In this document: piece after piece, positions 42,809-50,592 of the stretch
How the letters are laid out: each line of letters opens with the position of its first letter
Position numbering within the stretch: the first letter of the stretch is position 1
NCBI GenBank assembly: GCA_002897675.1
Contig: BDSU01000022.1
Location: forward strand, 62,001 to 126,000
Source: a bacterium BMS3Abin02
GTDB lineage: Bacteria > Actinomycetota > Acidimicrobiia > Spongiisociales > UBA4744
Direction: 5' to 3'
Length of the DNA stretch: 64,000 nt
Notes under the pieces: model-generated
The model's database searches: none
What the model was told of the DNA's origin: nothing
The model's input: the letters and a program-made list of their open reading frames with translations, nothing else
Position numbers and translations under genes: made by a program

Positions 42809-44188
42809 CTACAGCTCCTTTACGGCGGTGATGATGTCACTCATGGCCTTCTTCGCATCGGAGAAGAACATCAGCGTGTTGTCCATGTAGAACAGTGGGT
42901 TGTCGATGCCGGCGAAGCCGGGGGAGAGACTCCGCTTGATTACGATCGCATGCTTCGCAAGATCGACATTGAGAATCGGCATCCCGTAGATCGGGCTGGA
43001 ATCGTCGTCACGAGCCGAAGGATTGACGACGTCGTTCGCACCGACGATCAGCGCGACATCCGTGTAGGGAAAGTCGTCCTCGATCTCGTCGAGAGAGAAC
43101 AGCTTCTCGTAGGGGACATCGGCCTCTGCGAGCAGGACGTTCATGTGCCCCGGCATCCGCCCTGCGACAGGATGGATGGCATAGCGAACATCGACCCCAC
43201 GCTCTTCGAGCAGGTCGGCCAACTCCCGCAGGTTGTGTTGCGCCTGAGCGACGGCCAGGCCATATCCGGGCACGACGATGACCGAGTTGGCGTACCCGAG
43301 AGTGATCGCGACGTCCTCGGCGGACGCTTTGTGCACCGGCCTCTCCTCGGCACCCGCCGGACCGGATCCGCCATCGCCGCCGAAGGCGGCGAAGAGAACG
43401 TGGCCAAGCGTACGGTTCATGGCCTTGACCATGATGTTGGTGAGGATCAGCCCGGAAGCACCGACCAGCGCACCGGAGATGATCAGAGCGTTCTCGCTGA
43501 TCACGAACCCTGCCAACGCGGCGGCAATCCCCGAGAACGCGTTCAAGAAGGAGATGACGACCGGCATGTCCGCGCCGCCGATCGGGATCACACGAACGAT
43601 GCCGAGGACCAGCGACAACGCGAGCAGTATCCACATGACCAGCGAGCTCCCGCCGACGATCAGCCATACGACGAGGGCGACGATGACGATCGCAAGGAGG
43701 GCATCGCCGACCTTCTGACCCGGGTATCCGAACGGTCGTCCGGGGACGAGGCCCTGAAGCTTCGCATAAGCGACAAAGCTTCCCGAAAGGGTGACCCCGC
43801 CGACCAGGATGGTCAGAGCAACGGTGATTGCCGCACGGAGATCGAATGCGGGGCTTCCAGACTTCTCGATGAATTCGGCCGCTGCGACCAGCGCCGACGC
43901 ACCACCACCAAAGCCGTTGAACGCGGCGACGAGCTGAGGCATCGCCGTCATCTCGACCGTCTTTGCGAGCCACAATCCGACGCCGCCGCCAACAACGATG
44001 CCTGCGACGATCACCCACGGGTTGAGGATCTCATACCGGACCAGAGTGACGATGATCGCCATGAGCATGCCGAGCGCGCCGATCTGGTTGCCGCGCCGGG
44101 CCGTGGCCGGGCTCTGCAACCGTTTCATGCCGACGATGAACAGCACCGCCGCGATGAGATACAGATAGCCTGCGAGCACGTGGCTCAT
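42809..44188 (-). CDS. pntB: Proton-translocating NAD(P) transhydrogenase subunit beta
   Basis: A 459-residue subunit with about nine membrane helices and a C-terminal NADP(H)-binding domain (dIII). The dIII motifs are VPGYGLAVAQAQ, HPVAGRMPGHMNVLLAEADV and NDVVNPSARDD, and it closes with VDLAKHAIVIKRSLSPGFAG. The complex passes hydride from NADH to NADP+ using the proton gradient. ATG 44188 overlaps the stop of the alpha-2 gene; the long open extension beyond it is the alpha-2 gene in another frame. Confidence 0.95.
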   Translation of the reverse strand: MSHVLAGYLYLIAAVLFIVGMKRLQSPATARRGNQIGALGMLMAIIVTLVRYEILNPWVIVAGIVVGGGVGLWLAKTVEMTAMPQLVAAFNGFGGGASALVAAAEFIEKSGSPAFDLRAAITVALTILVGGVTLSGSFVAYAKLQGLVPGRPFGYPGQKVGDALLAIVIVALVVWLIVGGSSLVMWILLALSLVLGIVRVIPIGGADMPVVISFLNAFSGIAAALAGFVISENALIISGALVGASGLILTNIMVKAMNRTLGHVLFAAFGGDGGSGPAGAEERPVHKASAEDVAITLGYANSVIVVPGYGLAVAQAQHNLRELADLLEERGVDVRYAIHPVAGRMPGHMNVLLAEADVPYEKLFSLDEIEDDFPYTDVALIVGANDVVNPSARDDDSSPIYGMPILNVDLAKHAIVIKRSLSPGFAGIDNPLFYMDNTLMFFSDAKKAMSDIITAVKEL

Positions 44189-44469
44189 GAGCGATCCTTG
44201 CTCTTGAACATCTCCAACATGCGGTCCGTGACCAGGAACCCACCCACGACGTTGATCGTCGCGAAGGAGACGGCCAGGAAGCCGAGAACGACGCCTGCCG
44301 TACCGCCGTAGCGGCCGGCGACGACGAGGGCGGCGATGATCGTGATGCCCGAGATCGCATTCGATCCGGACATCAGCGGTGTGTGCAGCGTTGGCGGCAC
44401 TTTCGTGATGACTTCGAACCCCACGTACGCCGCGAGAACGAAGACGGTGACGGAGATCAGCAGATCCAT
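44185..44469 (-). CDS. pntAB: NAD(P) transhydrogenase subunit alpha-2 (membrane part)
   Basis: A 94-residue membrane protein with three to four helices (LLISVTVFVLAAYVGFEVIT, TIIAALVVAGRYGGTAGVVL, VSFATINVVGGFLVTDRML) and the conserved LHTPLMSGSNAISGI. It is the separate small subunit that in enterobacteria is fused to the alpha chain. ATG 44469 overlaps the alpha-1 stop (TGATG), and its own stop overlaps pntB. Confidence 0.93.
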   Translation of the reverse strand: MDLLISVTVFVLAAYVGFEVITKVPPTLHTPLMSGSNAISGITIIAALVVAGRYGGTAGVVLGFLAVSFATINVVGGFLVTDRMLEMFKSKDRS

Positions 44470-45608
44470 CAGTTCGCTTCTCCTTCCAGCAAGGACCGCA
44501 CGAGTTCGTTGACGACCTTGCCGCCATAGGTGATGCAAGCTCCAGCGGTGATCTCATCCTCGAGATCGATCCGTAGCCCTTCTTCGTGTATGAGATACGT
44601 GAGCAGGTTCAGTGTGTTGCGCGCAAACATCTGGCTCGTATGCGTCGCAACACCGCTCACCAGATCTGTCGGGGCGAGGATCCTGACGCCGTGGTGCACG
44701 ACGACCTCGTCGGCCTTGCTGAGTTCGCAGTTTCCCCCGGTCGCGACGGCCAGATCGACGATGACCGAACCAGGACGCATCGCCTCGACCATCTCACGCG
44801 TGACGAGCAGCGGGGCCCGTTTCCCGGGGATCGCCGCCGTCGAGATCACGACATCGTTGCGGGCGACATGGTCGCCGAGCTGCATGAGGAGGCGCTTCTG
44901 TGCGTCTTCTTCGAGCTCGCGGGCGTAGCCACCTGCAGCCGTGTCCTGTTGCTGCGCGAGTTCGAGCCGCACGAACCGGGCACCGAGGCTTTCCACCTGT
45001 TCGGCTGCGGCTGCGCGAACATCGTACGCAGACACCATGGCTCCGAGACGCCGGGCCGTGGCGATCGCCTGGAGTCCCGCGACGCCGGCGCCGAGGATGA
45101 GGACCTTGGCCGGAGCGATGGTTCCCGCCGCTGTGGTGAGCATCGGGAAGAACTTCGTGATCGCGGCGGCTGCTTCGAGTACCGCCTGGTATCCGGCCGC
45201 GGTCGCCTGGGATGACAACACGTCCATCGACTGTGCTTTGGTCGTGCGGGGGACCGTCTCGAAGGCCAGGGTGGTGACATTCGCCGCGGCGAGCTTCGCG
45301 ACGGTCGCTGGTTGGTCGAGAGGCTGCAGCAGACCGATGAGCACGGCTCCGGCTCGGAGCATGGCGATCTGCTCGTCGCTCGGCGGTCGCACCGTGATGA
45401 CGACATCGGAGCCCCACGCGAGAGACGCCTCCGGTACGACGGAAGCGCCGGCAGCTTCGAATTCCTTGTCGAGGAATCCGGCAGCGACGCCGGCTCCCCT
45501 CTCCACGATCACCTCAAACTCCTGTTTGACGAGCCGGAGTGCGACGTCCGGGGTGATGGCTACTCGCCGCTCCTTCGGAGCGGTCTGATTGGGCACACCT
45601 ATCTTCAT
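44469..45608 (-). CDS. pntAA: NAD(P) transhydrogenase subunit alpha-1 (NAD domain)
   Basis: A 379-residue soluble NAD(H)-binding subunit (dI). It opens MKIGVPNQTAPKERRVAITP like alanine dehydrogenase/PntA, has the Rossmann motif VLILGAGVAGLQAIATARRL and SAYDVRAAAAEQVESLGARF, and the mobile-loop RPGSVIVDLAVATGGNCEL. First gene of the three-gene pnt operon, which faces away from the ATP-grasp gene across a 300-base divergent gap. Confidence 0.94.
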   Translation of the reverse strand: MKIGVPNQTAPKERRVAITPDVALRLVKQEFEVIVERGAGVAAGFLDKEFEAAGASVVPEASLAWGSDVVITVRPPSDEQIAMLRAGAVLIGLLQPLDQPATVAKLAAANVTTLAFETVPRTTKAQSMDVLSSQATAAGYQAVLEAAAAITKFFPMLTTAAGTIAPAKVLILGAGVAGLQAIATARRLGAMVSAYDVRAAAAEQVESLGARFVRLELAQQQDTAAGGYARELEEDAQKRLLMQLGDHVARNDVVISTAAIPGKRAPLLVTREMVEAMRPGSVIVDLAVATGGNCELSKADEVVVHHGVRILAPTDLVSGVATHTSQMFARNTLNLLTYLIHEEGLRIDLEDEITAGACITYGGKVVNELVRSLLEGEAN

Positions 45609-45908
45609 TGTCGTCCACCTCGAGGATGTACTTCTCGAAGCTGCAATCTATTGGAACGGGTCCTTATTCCCAAGTTGGGTCAGGGGCACCGTCGGGGGTA
45701 CCTATCCGTGTGACGTTTGGAGCCCATTGAGCGCCGCATGGCGCGTCTGGACGGTGCCGAGGAGCTCGGTGAGGAAGCCGGCCGCCGGCTTCCGGCAGGG
45801 GCCGGGACGCTCACCCCGCGATCCTGCGACGACCCGGGGTTGCGATACGGAATACGGAATGCCCGGCATCCGGCGCCTGCATCACTCTGGCTCGGGTAGC
45901 TTGGAGCG
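45609..45908. other. Divergent gap with hairpin and 60-base repeat
   Basis: Promoters of the pnt operon and the ATP-grasp gene must lie here. A perfect 9-bp hairpin with a 3-base loop (ggaagccgg-ccg-ccggcttcc) is at 45773-45793. Positions 45811-45870 match 60079-60138 without gaps at 45 of 60 bases, and end in heptad-like units gatacgg-aatacgg-aatgccc. No clear promoter hexamers are visible. Confidence 0.6.
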
Positions 45909-47294
45909 ATGGACACCGAGTACTACCAGGACCTCATTCGTCCACTCGTCGAAGGGCGCAAGTTCATCCTGGCCGGTGCTGTCCTTGCCGGCTATCCGAT
46001 GCTCGTCAAGCAGCTTCGTTCCCTGGGTGCCGCCCGGCCGTTCATCGTTGCCTCCAGCCGGGGAACCGGTGAAGTCCCGTTGGAGGAAGACGCCGAGTGG
46101 GCGATCCTCGACTTGACGGCAAGCGATGTCATCGAAGACATCCGGGTCACTGCCGCGGCATTGGCAAACCTGGCACCGAAGGTTGAGGTTGCGATCGACG
46201 CCTGGGACCCGGAAGGATCGGCGGTGATGCTCGGTCAGCCGTTCTACATGGGTACCCACATCGCCGGCCGGTCTGTGTGGGGGAGGCGCCGCCCGGAGTG
46301 GGAGGCGCTCGAGGACAAAGTGCGCGCCGACGCCGTGTGGGATGCTGCCGGCATTGCGAGAGTCCCGTCGGAGGTCGTTGCCGCCGCCGGCGACGAGCTG
46401 AGCCTGGGTCACCACTGGCTCGACCGTAGCCTTGGTACCGCCTGGGCGGGCGATGCCAAGGAAGGCTTCAATGGGGGAGCTGTCTACCTGCGCTGGATCC
46501 GGAACGCCGCAGATGCCGATGAGGCCTGTGTGTTCTTCGCCGAGCACTGCGATCGTGTCCGGGTGATGCCGTTTCTCGAAGGCATCCCGTGCTCGATTCA
46601 CGGCATGGTCTTTCCCGACACCGTCATCGCGTTCCGGCCGTGCGAGATGATCACTTTGCGTCCGGAATCGGGTAACAGGCTCCACTATGGAGGCGCAGCG
46701 ACGTTCTGGGATCCGCCCGACGCCGACCGTGTCGCCATGCGCGACGCAGCGCGAAGGGTCGGCGAGGTCCTGCGCGAGGCGGTTGGCTATCGAGGGGGAT
46801 TCACGGTCGACGGTGTCATGACCGAAGAGGGTTTTCGTCCCACCGAACTGAATACGCGCACAGGCGCAGCGATCGCAGGCATCCTGGCGGGTGTGCGCGA
46901 TCTGCCCTTCGGCATGATCCAACGTGCTCTGATCGAAGGCGAGCCGCTCGAGTACCGCCCACGCGAGTTGGAGCGTCTCATCGTCGACTCGGCCGACGAG
47001 CATCGCAGCGGCGGTGCCCTGGCTACCGTCGATCGACATCAGGCAGAGACGGACACAAGGCACCTCGTTGCCGCCGGCGATGGCTACCGGGAGGCTCGAG
47101 AGGGTGAGGAACCGGAGGCGACACTCGAGTTCGGACCAGGTGCTCTCGGGGGGTTCGTGCACTTCCGTCCCGACCCCGAACGAACGCCGGTCGGTCCGTC
47201 ACTGGCACCGCGCGCCGCCGCAGCACTGGCCATCGCCGATGAGATCTGGAACCTTGACATCGGACGTCTCTCTCCCGCTCGTTCGGTGCGGTGA
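45909..47294 (+). CDS. ATP-grasp-like protein of unknown substrate
   Basis: A 461-residue cytosolic protein. An N-terminal Rossmann-like part (KFILAGAVLAGYPMLVKQLR) is followed by an ATP-grasp-type fold. The region VGYRGGFTVDGVMTEEGFRP continues into the metal-site segment TELNTRTGAA, which matches the E-x-N motif of ATP-grasp ligases. The nucleotide-binding Lys region is around WAGDAKEGFNGGAVYLRW. The C-terminal 130 residues fit no family I know. ATP-grasp enzymes join a carboxylate to an amine or thiol; substrates here are unknown. Confidence 0.75.
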   Translation: MDTEYYQDLIRPLVEGRKFILAGAVLAGYPMLVKQLRSLGAARPFIVASSRGTGEVPLEEDAEWAILDLTASDVIEDIRVTAAALANLAPKVEVAIDAWDPEGSAVMLGQPFYMGTHIAGRSVWGRRRPEWEALEDKVRADAVWDAAGIARVPSEVVAAAGDELSLGHHWLDRSLGTAWAGDAKEGFNGGAVYLRWIRNAADADEACVFFAEHCDRVRVMPFLEGIPCSIHGMVFPDTVIAFRPCEMITLRPESGNRLHYGGAATFWDPPDADRVAMRDAARRVGEVLREAVGYRGGFTVDGVMTEEGFRPTELNTRTGAAIAGILAGVRDLPFGMIQRALIEGEPLEYRPRELERLIVDSADEHRSGGALATVDRHQAETDTRHLVAAGDGYREAREGEEPEATLEFGPGALGGFVHFRPDPERTPVGPSLAPRAAAALAIADEIWNLDIGRLSPARSVR

Positions 47295-47367
47295 GCCTGC
47301 CTCGGGAAGCCTCCTCGTTTGGCGGGAGCGGTCGAGAACTGGCAAAGTGAGCCAAACCGAGGTGAAA

Positions 47368-48246
47368 ATGCTGAGTCTCGTCGACCTGCACAAACGCTAT
47401 GGGAACGTGGTCGCTCTCGATGGGGTGAGCTTCGACGTGGCCCCGGGAAGGATCGTCGGTTTTCTCGGGCCGAACGGCGCCGGCAAGACGACCGCCATGC
47501 GCTGCATCTTTGGTCTCGTTCGTCCCGACGCCGGCGAGGTTCGATGGAACGGTGCTCCCGTCGGAGATCGTGACTATCTGCGGTTCGGGTACATGCCGGA
47601 GGAGCGTGGGCTGTACCCGAAGATGAGAATCCGAGAGCAGCTCGTGTACTTCGCTCGACTGTCTGGAGTGAGTGCTTCCGACGCGGCGGTGTCGGCCGAT
47701 CGGTGGCTCGACCGTCTCGGGCTTGTCGACCGAGCCCAGTCGAAACTCGAAGAGTTGTCCCATGGGAATCAACAGCGCGTGCAGCTGGCCGTCTCGCTCG
47801 TGCATGAGCCGACGATGGCGGTCCTGGACGAGCCGTTCGCCGGCCTCGATCCGATCGGGGTCGAAGCGATGGCCCGCACGCTGCGGGATCTTGCCACGGG
47901 CGGTGTGGGAATCGTGTTTTCGAGTCATCAACTCGATCTCGTTCAGGACGTCTGCCAGGACGTTGTCATCATCAACGAGGGCAGGGTCGTCCTCTCCGGT
48001 GAGCTCACGGAACTGCGCGACCGTTCCGAACAGCGTCATCTGGCCGTCACCGTCGAAGGAAAGCCCTGGACTCCCGACCTCTCCGACGTCGAGTCGGTCG
48101 GTTCGAACGGCGATCGGTATCTCATCCGGGCGCAGACCGACATCGGCGCCCTCCTCGAGCAGGCTCGGCGTGATGGAGAGGTCACGAGTTTCACCTTCGA
48201 GCCGCCGAGCTTGTCCGATCTGTTCAGAGAGGCGGTGCGGAAATGA
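47368..48246 (+). CDS. ABC transporter ATPase (NatA-like)
   Basis: A 292-residue ATPase. Walker A is GFLGPNGAGKTT, followed by the Q-loop region YMPEERGLYPKM, signature ELSHGNQQRVQL, Walker B MAVLDEPFAGLDPIG and switch VFSSHQ. The C-terminal domain of about 75 residues after the ATPase core is typical of NatA/YhaQ-type exporters. ATG 47368 with GAGG upstream is preferred; GTG codons at 47347 and 47362 are also possible. Coupled by four bases to the permease gene. Confidence 0.92.
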   Translation: MLSLVDLHKRYGNVVALDGVSFDVAPGRIVGFLGPNGAGKTTAMRCIFGLVRPDAGEVRWNGAPVGDRDYLRFGYMPEERGLYPKMRIREQLVYFARLSGVSASDAAVSADRWLDRLGLVDRAQSKLEELSHGNQQRVQLAVSLVHEPTMAVLDEPFAGLDPIGVEAMARTLRDLATGGVGIVFSSHQLDLVQDVCQDVVIINEGRVVLSGELTELRDRSEQRHLAVTVEGKPWTPDLSDVESVGSNGDRYLIRAQTDIGALLEQARRDGEVTSFTFEPPSLSDLFREAVRK

Positions 48247-49433
48247 CCGCGCTCCGGCAAGTGTTGCTGGTCGCATGGCGAGACTTCTTCCAGCGCGCCC
48301 GAAGCAGGGCCTTTCTGGTGTCGATGCTCATCATCGTTGCAGTGGTGGCGGGAGTCGGACCGCTCATGGCGCTCCAGGACAGGACGCCGGAGCCGTACAC
48401 GATTGGCGTGATCGGTGCGGCTCCTGCCGCTCTCGAGCCGGCGCTCGATAGAGCGGCTGCTGCGTTTGATCGGACCGTCGAAACGGTGACCTTCGACAGC
48501 GTAGACAGTGGTGAGACGGCACTCGAAGACGGTGATGCCGATGTCCTGCTGGTCGACGGAGCCGAACTCGTGTGGAAAGAAGAGCCGAGACTGCAACTGG
48601 GCGCCATCGTCAACTCTGCGATCCAGGGCCTGGAGCGGCAGCGGACGATCGCCGAGCTCGGCCTCAGCGACGCGGATGCCGCCCGGCTCCTCCATCCCGA
48701 CGCGCTGGATACACGCACCTTGACTCAACCCGATCCGAGTGCGGGACCACGCAGAATCGCCAGTTACGTCGGGTCGATCCTGCTGTACATCTCGATTCTC
48801 ATGTTCGGACAGTTCGTGATGCTCGGCGTGATGGAGGAGAAGCAGTCGAGGGTTGTCGAAGTCGTGTTGTCACGGACACGCCCGAGCCGGTTGTTGGCAG
48901 GCAAGGTGCTCGGGATCGGCGCACTGGGTTTCCTGCAGCTGGTCGTGCTGGGTGGGGCCGCATTGCTCACGTTGAGTGCGACGAACGCCATCGATGTCGA
49001 TCTGGCCGGGATCGGGATGCGGATCGTCGGCGCCGTGCTGTTCTGGTACCTGCTCGGCTACACCTTGTTCGCTGTTGTCTACGCCGCGCTCGGGGCGACG
49101 GTCTCGCGTCAGGAAGACGCACAGGGAGTCGGCATGATCCCGATCCTCGGTATCTTGCCCGGCTTCTTCCTGTCGATCGTTGCCCTCGACGATCCGAACG
49201 GAACGCTGCCTCACCTCGGATCGATCATCCCGCCGTTCTCTCCGTTCGTCATGCCGATCCGCATGACCGTGACGTCGGTTCCTCTTTGGGAGGTCGTGCT
49301 TTCGATCGCACTCATCCTCGTGACGACGTACTGGGTGTTGCGCCTCGGTGCGCGTGTCTATCAGGGATCGATCCTGCGGATCGGGGCGAAGACGCGGCTG
49401 CGCGATGCGCTGAAGGCCGGTTCCGAACGCTAG
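48243..49433 (+). CDS. ABC-2 type permease (NatB/YhaP-like)
   Basis: A 396-residue membrane protein. One N-terminal helix (VSMLIIVAVVAGVGPLMAL) is followed by an extracytoplasmic domain of about 150 residues, then five to six helices (SYVGSILLYISILMFGQFVM and after) containing the EEKQSRVVEVVLSRTRPSRL loop that contacts the ATPase. With the preceding gene it forms an exporter, of sodium ions or hydrophobic compounds in the best-known relatives; the substrate here is unknown. A very long perfect hairpin follows the stop. Confidence 0.9.
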   Translation: MTALRQVLLVAWRDFFQRARSRAFLVSMLIIVAVVAGVGPLMALQDRTPEPYTIGVIGAAPAALEPALDRAAAAFDRTVETVTFDSVDSGETALEDGDADVLLVDGAELVWKEEPRLQLGAIVNSAIQGLERQRTIAELGLSDADAARLLHPDALDTRTLTQPDPSAGPRRIASYVGSILLYISILMFGQFVMLGVMEEKQSRVVEVVLSRTRPSRLLAGKVLGIGALGFLQLVVLGGAALLTLSATNAIDVDLAGIGMRIVGAVLFWYLLGYTLFAVVYAALGATVSRQEDAQGVGMIPILGILPGFFLSIVALDDPNGTLPHLGSIIPPFSPFVMPIRMTVTSVPLWEVVLSIALILVTTYWVLRLGARVYQGSILRIGAKTRLRDALKAGSER

Positions 49434-49439
49434 AACCCC

Positions 49440-49490
49440 TGAACCCTGGGCTCGTAGTGACCCTGTGGGTCACTACGAGCCCAGGGTTCA
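49440..49490. terminator. Perfect 24-bp stem with 3-base loop
   Basis: Arms 49440-49463 and 49467-49490 are exact reverse complements around loop tgt, starting seven bases after the permease stop. Position suggests a terminator, but it has no T tract and is far longer than usual; it could equally stabilise the mRNA end. Confidence 0.75.
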
Positions 49491-49526
49491 ACGGTGTCTA
49501 CTGTTGGGACGACAAAGGAGGCGCCT

Positions 49527-50420
49527 GTGAGCGAGAAAGTCGGGTTCATCGGAATGGGGATCATGGGGGCCGGGATGGCTCGCAATCTCATCGACGACGG
49601 CTTTGACGTCAGGATTTGGAACCGGACGTCGAGTCGAATGGAACCACTCATCGAGGCTGGGGCATCTCCCGCAGATTCACCTGCGGATGTCGCAAGACGA
49701 TGTGACATCATCATGATCTGTGTCTCCGACACGCCTGATGTGCAAGAGGTCGTCCTTGGCGAGTTCGGCGTAGTCGAAGGCGTCGAGCCGGGGGCCCTGG
49801 TGGTGGATCACTCGACGATCAGCCCCTCTGCAACGCTCGAACTCGCCAAGGCGGTCGAGGAACGAGGGGCTCATTGGCTCGACGCACCGATCAGTGGGGG
49901 GAGCGAGGGGGCGGTGAAGGGGACCCTGGCGATCATGGTCGGTGGCGACGAGGCTCAGGTGGAGCGCGCTCGTCCCTTCATGGAGGCATACGGCAATACG
50001 ATCACCCACGTCGGCGGTCAAGGTGCGGGCCAGATGGTCAAGCTCGTGAACCAGATCCTCGTCGTCATCAACGGGTTGGCCGTTGCGGAGGCGCTGCTCT
50101 TCGCGCAGGCCGCAGGGCTGGATCTGGTCAAGACGGTGAAGGCGGTCGAGGGGGGTGGCGCCGGTTCGTGGATGCTGTCGAACCGTGGCCCACAGATGAT
50201 CGAACGGGACTGGCGCCCCGGTTTCATGATCGACTTGCAGCAGAAGGACTTGCGGCTGGTCCTCGAGAGTGCCGACGAGATAGGTGTCCCGACGCCCACA
50301 ACCGCACTCGTGTTCCAGATGTATCGCGCTTTGCAGCATCAGGGTCTTGGTGCCGAAGGGAACCATGCACTCGTCAAAGCACTCGAACAGATGGCTGGGA
50401 TCACCGTCGGGGAAGGCTGA
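49527..50420 (+). CDS. 3-hydroxyisobutyrate dehydrogenase-family oxidoreductase
   Basis: A 297-residue NAD(P)-dependent enzyme of the beta-hydroxyacid dehydrogenase family. The N-terminal Rossmann motif is VGFIGMGIMGAGMARNLIDD. The substrate loop DAPISGGSEGAVKGTLAIMV and the catalytic lysine region GAGQMVKLVNQILVVINGLA are both present. The start is GTG 49527, because AAAGGAGG lies six bases upstream; the in-frame GTG at 49494 is four bases from the hairpin and has no such site. Substrates of the family include 3-hydroxyisobutyrate, tartronate semialdehyde and succinic semialdehyde; which one is used cannot be read from the sequence. Confidence 0.88.
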   Translation: MSEKVGFIGMGIMGAGMARNLIDDGFDVRIWNRTSSRMEPLIEAGASPADSPADVARRCDIIMICVSDTPDVQEVVLGEFGVVEGVEPGALVVDHSTISPSATLELAKAVEERGAHWLDAPISGGSEGAVKGTLAIMVGGDEAQVERARPFMEAYGNTITHVGGQGAGQMVKLVNQILVVINGLAVAEALLFAQAAGLDLVKTVKAVEGGGAGSWMLSNRGPQMIERDWRPGFMIDLQQKDLRLVLESADEIGVPTPTTALVFQMYRALQHQGLGAEGNHALVKALEQMAGITVGEG

Positions 50421-50427
50421 GCGTGTT

Positions 50428-50470
50428 CTCGTCAATGCCTGCAGCACCAGGTGCTGCAGGCATTGACGAG
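50428..50470. terminator. Perfect 20-bp stem with 3-base loop
   Basis: Arms 50428-50447 and 50451-50470 are exact reverse complements around loop cag, eight bases after the dehydrogenase stop. Same style as the hairpins at 49440 and 17171 but a different sequence. Probable transcript end. Confidence 0.75.
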
Positions 50471-50482
50471 ACTGTCCGGGGT

Positions 50483-50503
50483 ACCGATGACCGACGACCG
50501 ATA
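50483..50503. repeat. Heptanucleotide tandem repeat
   Basis: Three 7-base units, accgatg-accgacg-accgata, with two base differences among them, lie between the hairpin and the tricorn gene. Confidence 0.7.
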
Positions 50504-50592
50504 CCCGTGAGCCATCTGTGCTCGCAGCCCCCCAGAGCCTGCTCAGCATGGGACGTTCGGTAGCATCGGAAACGTTCGACCGAGGAGACTGC

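Noticed and set aside
42761-44311. Long plus-strand open frame opposite pntB
   Set aside because: Antisense shadow of a well-supported transhydrogenase gene; translation is Asp/Arg/His-rich with no family features and no ribosome binding site.
45882-47162. 426-codon minus-strand frame opposite the ATP-grasp gene
   Set aside because: Antisense to a gene with clear ATP-grasp-like motifs, and without recognisable domains of its own.
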